Origin: an uncultured Flavobacteriaceae bacterium
GTDB lineage: Bacteria; Bacteroidota; Bacteroidia; Flavobacteriales; Flavobacteriaceae
Length of the DNA: 6,135 bases
NCBI GenBank assembly: GCA_945788155.1
Contig: CALZKX010000168.1
Span: forward strand, 1-6,135
Direction of reading: 5' to 3'
This document shows, piece after piece, positions 5,205-6,135 of this stretch (positions are counted from its first letter, which is position 1; each line of letters opens with the position of its first letter). The notes under the pieces were generated by a model. It was not told the origin of the DNA. It did no database searches and saw nothing but the letters and a program-made list of their open reading frames with translations. The translations under genes were made by a program, and so were the position numbers.

Positions 5205-6135
5205 TTATCTATTTATGTATAACCAACCAGTTTTTGGTTTTGAGCCATCACCTAGGTTTAAAACATAATAATATGTTCCTGTAGGTAACTTATCTGAACT
5301 ATTATAAACAGCTCTTCCATTAGATGTACCATCCCAATCATTAGTATAGCCTTGTTTCTTATAAACTATGTTACCCCAACGGTTATAAATTTCTAATTTA
5401 TTATTTGGATAGTTTTGAATACAGTTAATAACAAAGGTGTCATTAACATTATCGCCATTTGGTGAAAACTCATTGAATATCGTTAAGCAACCAAGTTCTG
5501 TTTCTGTGGCATCATCTTCGATATTACCATCAAAATCATCTCCGTCATCACTGGCATCTTCAACATTATCACCATTTGGTGCATTACCAAAAGCTTGAGC
5601 TATATTTGCTACACCTCCTGAGTTATACGCAGCTTGAGTAATTGTAAAACTTGCAGTGTAAGTTGCTGTCTCACCGAGTAACAATGTACCTTCTAAACTT
5701 CCCATATTAGCACTATCAAATGTTGGATTTTGAGTTAACATTAACTCTACACCATTATTATCTGTAATTACATCAACTAAAGAAATATTGGTAACTACAA
5801 CGTTACCTGTGTTTTCAACCGTTATTGTATAATTAATAGTATCTCCTACCTCTTTGCCAAAAAATTCGGCTGTTTTTGTAACATTAAGAGATCCTGTACA
5901 ATCTGCTGTAGTAGTAACTGGTAAACTTATACTTGATTGTATATATGAACAGGGGTCTTGACCATCGGTGCCATCGGTATATTCATCATCGTTTGGTACG
6001 CCATCACCATCACAGTCGGCTGTTGATGTTACTGTCACCGTTATTGATCCTGTTTGATAATCACATTCGTCCAATGGATTAGTACCATCTGTTATTTCAT
6101 CGCCATTGGTCACGCCATCGCCATCACAGTCCGCA
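5205..6135 (-). CDS. Large T9SS-secreted adhesin, C-terminal part (TSP3-like repeats, DUF11, gliding-motility C-terminal domain)
   Basis: The frame is open to the right edge, so this is the last 309 residues of a longer surface protein; the GTG at 6113 is an internal Val, not a start. Residues 1 to about 78 hold 38-residue repeats beginning TADCDGDGV, with Asp/Gly-rich calcium-binding character like thrombospondin type 3 repeats. A DUF11-type beta-sandwich follows (about 82 to 185: LNVTKTAEFFGKEVGDTINY, NTGNVVVTNISLVD). Next is an acidic linker (about 186 to 214). The final 95 residues are a gliding motility-associated C-terminal domain of the T9SS type B class: FNEFSPNGDNVNDTF, LEIYNRWGNIVY, NDWDG, LPTGTYYYVL and the ending GWLYINR. 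The protein should be exported by T9SS and held at the cell surface, probably with help from the PorP/SprF protein 33 nt downstream. The ligand is unknown. Confidence 0.92.
   Translation of the reverse strand, partial: ADCDGDGVTNGDEITDGTNPLDECDYQTGSITVTVTSTADCDGDGVPNDDEYTDGTDGQDPCSYIQSSISLPVTTTADCTGSLNVTKTAEFFGKEVGDTINYTITVENTGNVVVTNISLVDVITDNNGVELMLTQNPTFDSANMGSLEGTLLLGETATYTASFTITQAAYNSGGVANIAQAFGNAPNGDNVEDASDDGDDFDGNIEDDATETELGCLTIFNEFSPNGDNVNDTFVINCIQNYPNNKLEIYNRWGNIVYKKQGYTNDWDGTSNGRAVYNSSDKLPTGTYYYVLNLGDGSKPKTGWLYINR
5898..6135 (-). repeat. In-frame tandem repeat, 114-nt period, within the adhesin gene
   Basis: The TADC block recurs exactly every 114 nt: its Cys codon falls at 6126-6128, 6012-6014 and 5898-5900. 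Two units are visible: one cut by the right edge (down to 6024) and one complete (6023 to 5910). A third TADC then leads into the DUF11 domain. At DNA level the 22-nt blocks at 5999-6020 and 6113-6134 differ at two positions. Each unit encodes an acidic DGDGVxNxDExTDGT segment followed by a Ser/Thr/Val-rich strand. More copies probably lie to the right. Confidence 0.8.

Noticed and set aside
6111..6113. GTG at 6113 as the start of the adhesin gene
   Set aside because: The frame continues to the window edge with ADCDGDG, completing the repeat unit, so the codon is an internal Val.

Overview
The window looks like chromosomal DNA from a low-GC member of the Flavobacteriaceae (Bacteroidota), probably marine. 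The reasons are the AT-rich base composition, the lack of Shine-Dalgarno sites before the starts, a type IX secretion system (T9SS) adhesin / PorP-SprF / OmpA cassette with typical flavobacterial motifs, and a candidate TAnnTTTG promoter box. I cannot name the genus. All seven genes read on the minus strand, so transcription runs from the right edge to the left.

Right half (about 2.2 to 6.1 kb): a three-gene surface module. The 3' end of a large secreted adhesin (thrombospondin type 3-like repeats, a DUF11 domain and a gliding-motility-type C-terminal sorting domain) is followed after 33 nt by a PorP/SprF-family outer-membrane barrel. After 15 more nt comes an OmpA-family protein with TPR, PD40 propeller, carboxypeptidase-regulatory-like and peptidoglycan-binding domains, the PorE-type architecture. 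A strong terminator hairpin closes the unit. The likely arrangement is an exported adhesin, its dedicated barrel partner in the outer membrane, and a periplasmic link to peptidoglycan.

Left half (1 to about 2.2 kb): metabolic genes. In order of transcription they are type I isopentenyl-diphosphate isomerase (idi), a pterin synthase that matches the eukaryote-like PTPS-II motif better than QueD, class I mannose-6-phosphate isomerase (manA), and the first 21 codons of a small conserved-looking protein cut by the left edge. The idi-pterin synthase and pterin synthase-manA spacers each hold a perfect inverted repeat (29-bp and 13-bp arms) that lacks a U-tract on the coding strand, so they look like dispersed palindromic elements or RNA structures, not ordinary terminators.

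No RNA genes, CRISPR arrays or transposase genes are visible, and no gene-free stretch exceeds 300 nt. The most useful points are the PTPS-II assignment, the adhesin/PorP/OmpA module, and the two palindromes. Nothing here is clearly a wholly new system.
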